From an uncultured Oscillospiraceae bacterium (GTDB lineage: Bacteria > Bacillota > Clostridia > Oscillospirales > Oscillospiraceae), in contig CAUFAM010000010.1 in assembly GCA_959022875.1 (NCBI GenBank), forward strand, positions 1 through 14,217: a stretch of DNA of 14,217 nt. The letters run 5' to 3'. The notes beneath the pieces were generated by a model. The model ran no database searches. It saw only the letters and a list, made by a program, of their open reading frames with translations, and was not told where the DNA came from. Of this stretch, positions 13,181-14,217 are shown piece after piece (the stretch's first letter is position 1; the number at the start of each line of letters is the position of its first letter). The position numbers and the translations under genes are program-made.

Positions 13181-13522
13181 ATGGAGCGCGTGCTGAAAAA
13201 CGGAGAGTATCTCCCGGATGGAGCCGGAGGGCTGATGAGCGTCAGCGGCGGAGAGGAAGTTTTGGCCCGGGCCCTGTTTCGCCTGACCGCCCGGAGAGGG
13301 GCACTGCCCTTCCTGCCTGGGTTGGGCAGCAGGCTCTATGAGCTCAGTCGGGAAAAACCGTCGGCCCGGCAGGCCTTGGCTGAACAGTATGTAGCTGAGG
13401 CCCTGGGGGAAGAGGATGTGAGCGTACAGACGGTGGAGCTTCAGATGCAAGGTGAGGGCGGACTGCTGACGGTGAAGCTTTTGTGGCGCGGGGAGACACT
13501 CACTGGCCAGGTGGCCCTGTAA
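13181..13522 (+). CDS. Baseplate wedge protein, gp25/XkdS-like
   Basis: A 113-residue protein with the T4 gp25/gpW-type layout: N-terminal strand and turn, helix EEVLARALFRLTA, the key ALPFLPGLGSRLYEL block (41-55) where gp25 family members carry a conserved loop that nucleates sheath assembly, the helix SARQALAEQYVAEAL, then strands SVQTVELQMQ and LLTVKLLWRG. It caps the sheath at the baseplate and links sheath to wedge. AGGAGG lies 6 bases before the ATG. Order hub-spike-gp25-J matches PBSX and R-type tailocins. DUF2634/XkdS is the likely family. Confidence 0.85.
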   Translation: MERVLKNGEYLPDGAGGLMSVSGGEEVLARALFRLTARRGALPFLPGLGSRLYELSREKPSARQALAEQYVAEALGEEDVSVQTVELQMQGEGGLLTVKLLWRGETLTGQVAL

Positions 13523-13538
13523 GGGGAGGAGAAAGATT

Positions 13539-14217
13539 GTGAAGACCATTGAGGAAATTTATGGGGAACTGCTGAGCAGCTTTGGGACATACACCGGGCT
13601 GGAGCCCAAAGAAGGTACGGACCTGTCCGCTCGGATGTATGCCCTGGCAGCCCAGATCTATTCCCTTTATATCCAGGCTGACTGGGTGGTGCGGCAGGCC
13701 TTTCCCCAGACGGCGGAGGGAGACTATCTGGATTATCATGCCCAGCTGCGCAGCCTGGAGCGCAAGGCCCCGGTGGCTGCTCAGGGAACGGTTCGGTTTT
13801 CTGCCGGGGAAGCGTCGGAATCGGATCGGGAGATCCCTCAGGGGACGGTGTGCATGACAGTGGGGCTCATTCGTTTTGAGACCACCAAGAGTGTGATCTT
13901 ATCTGCGGGGGAGCTGGAGGTGGAGGCCCCTGTCCGGGCCCTGGAAGCCGGCGCGGCGGGCAATGTGGCGGCGGGGACCATTGTATCCATGGCCGTAGCC
14001 CCCATAGGTATCTCTGCCTGCACCAATCCCCAGCTCTGTACCGGAGGAACGGACGGAGAGGGAGATGAGAAGCTGCGGGAGCGGGTGCTGGATACCTTCC
14101 GGCGCCTGCCCAACGGGGCCAACGCAGCGTTTTATGAGCAGGGGGCCCTCTCCTTTGACCAGGTGGCCGCGGCGGTGGCCATCCCCAGACCCCGGGGAGT
14201 GGGATCGGTGGATGTGG
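13539..14217 (+). CDS. Baseplate J-like protein (XkdT type), 5' part; continues past right edge
   Basis: The baseplate wedge scaffold that forms the iris-like ring around the hub. 226 codons are visible and read openly to the edge. The GTG start at 13539-13541 has GGAGG 9 bases upstream. The N-terminal helical part (1-75, TIEEIYGELLSSF, then QADWVVRQAFPQTAEGDYLDYHA) leads into the baseplate J core with paired beta strands (GTVRFSAGEA, IPQGTVC, ELEVEAPVRALEAGAAGNVAAGTI). The signature GGTDGEGDEKLRERVL (about 168-183) is the conserved acidic/arginine helix of the J family. A family protein is usually about 350 residues, so roughly a third is missing. It follows gp25 as expected. Confidence 0.92.
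   Translation, partial: MKTIEEIYGELLSSFGTYTGLEPKEGTDLSARMYALAAQIYSLYIQADWVVRQAFPQTAEGDYLDYHAQLRSLERKAPVAAQGTVRFSAGEASESDREIPQGTVCMTVGLIRFETTKSVILSAGELEVEAPVRALEAGAAGNVAAGTIVSMAVAPIGISACTNPQLCTGGTDGEGDEKLRERVLDTFRRLPNGANAAFYEQGALSFDQVAAAVAIPRPRGVGSVDV

Noticed and set aside
1..14217. tRNA, rRNA, CRISPR arrays, insertion sequences, toxin-antitoxin or defence genes
   Set aside because: None seen by reading both strands: no cloverleaf-like or regularly spaced repeats, no transposase or defence-type proteins in the frames.

Overview
The window looks like a high-GC, low-AT-skew Firmicutes chromosome, most likely a gut clostridial lineage (Oscillospiraceae-like, e.g. the Flavonifractor/Oscillibacter/Intestinimonas neighbourhood). 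This rests on strong AGGAGG-type ribosome binding sites, GC-rich codon use, a sporulating-Firmicutes style D,D-carboxypeptidase and PBSX-like phage genes. The taxon is inferred, since no marker gene is present.

Left part (1-2248), host genes on the minus strand: the N-terminal third of a glycogen branching enzyme (glgB, running off the left edge) with a well-formed sigma-A type promoter, a hairpin that probably ends the next transcript, and a complete secreted penicillin-binding-protein-type D-alanyl-D-alanine carboxypeptidase. A 254-base spacer with a two-tier hairpin and an A6T7 tract separates this gene from the divergent plus-strand block.

Right part (2249-14217, running off the right edge): one tightly packed plus-strand operon for a DNA-packaging particle with a contractile tail. 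Order: small terminase-like protein, large terminase, portal, prohead protease with a zinc-knuckle insertion and a helical tail, decoration protein, HK97-fold major capsid protein, three head-tail connector or tail-terminator genes, tail sheath, tail tube, a tail assembly chaperone with a -1 frameshift extension, an unrecognised 189-residue protein, a LysM baseplate protein, a hub protein, a very short spike, a gp25-like wedge protein and a baseplate J protein (partial). Gene order from sheath to baseplate follows Bacillus PBSX (xkdK-M-N-[O]-P-Q-R-S-T).

Two features stand out. First, the slot that holds the tape measure gene (over a thousand codons in PBSX) contains only the 189-residue gene, joined to its neighbours by clean start/stop overlaps, so the tail is either extremely short or measured in another way. 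Second, the left end of the structural block abuts host genes with no integrase, repressor, replication or lysogeny genes, which suggests a domesticated, PBSX-like or gene-transfer-agent-like particle rather than an ordinary prophage. That interpretation is inference: the right end of the element is outside the window.
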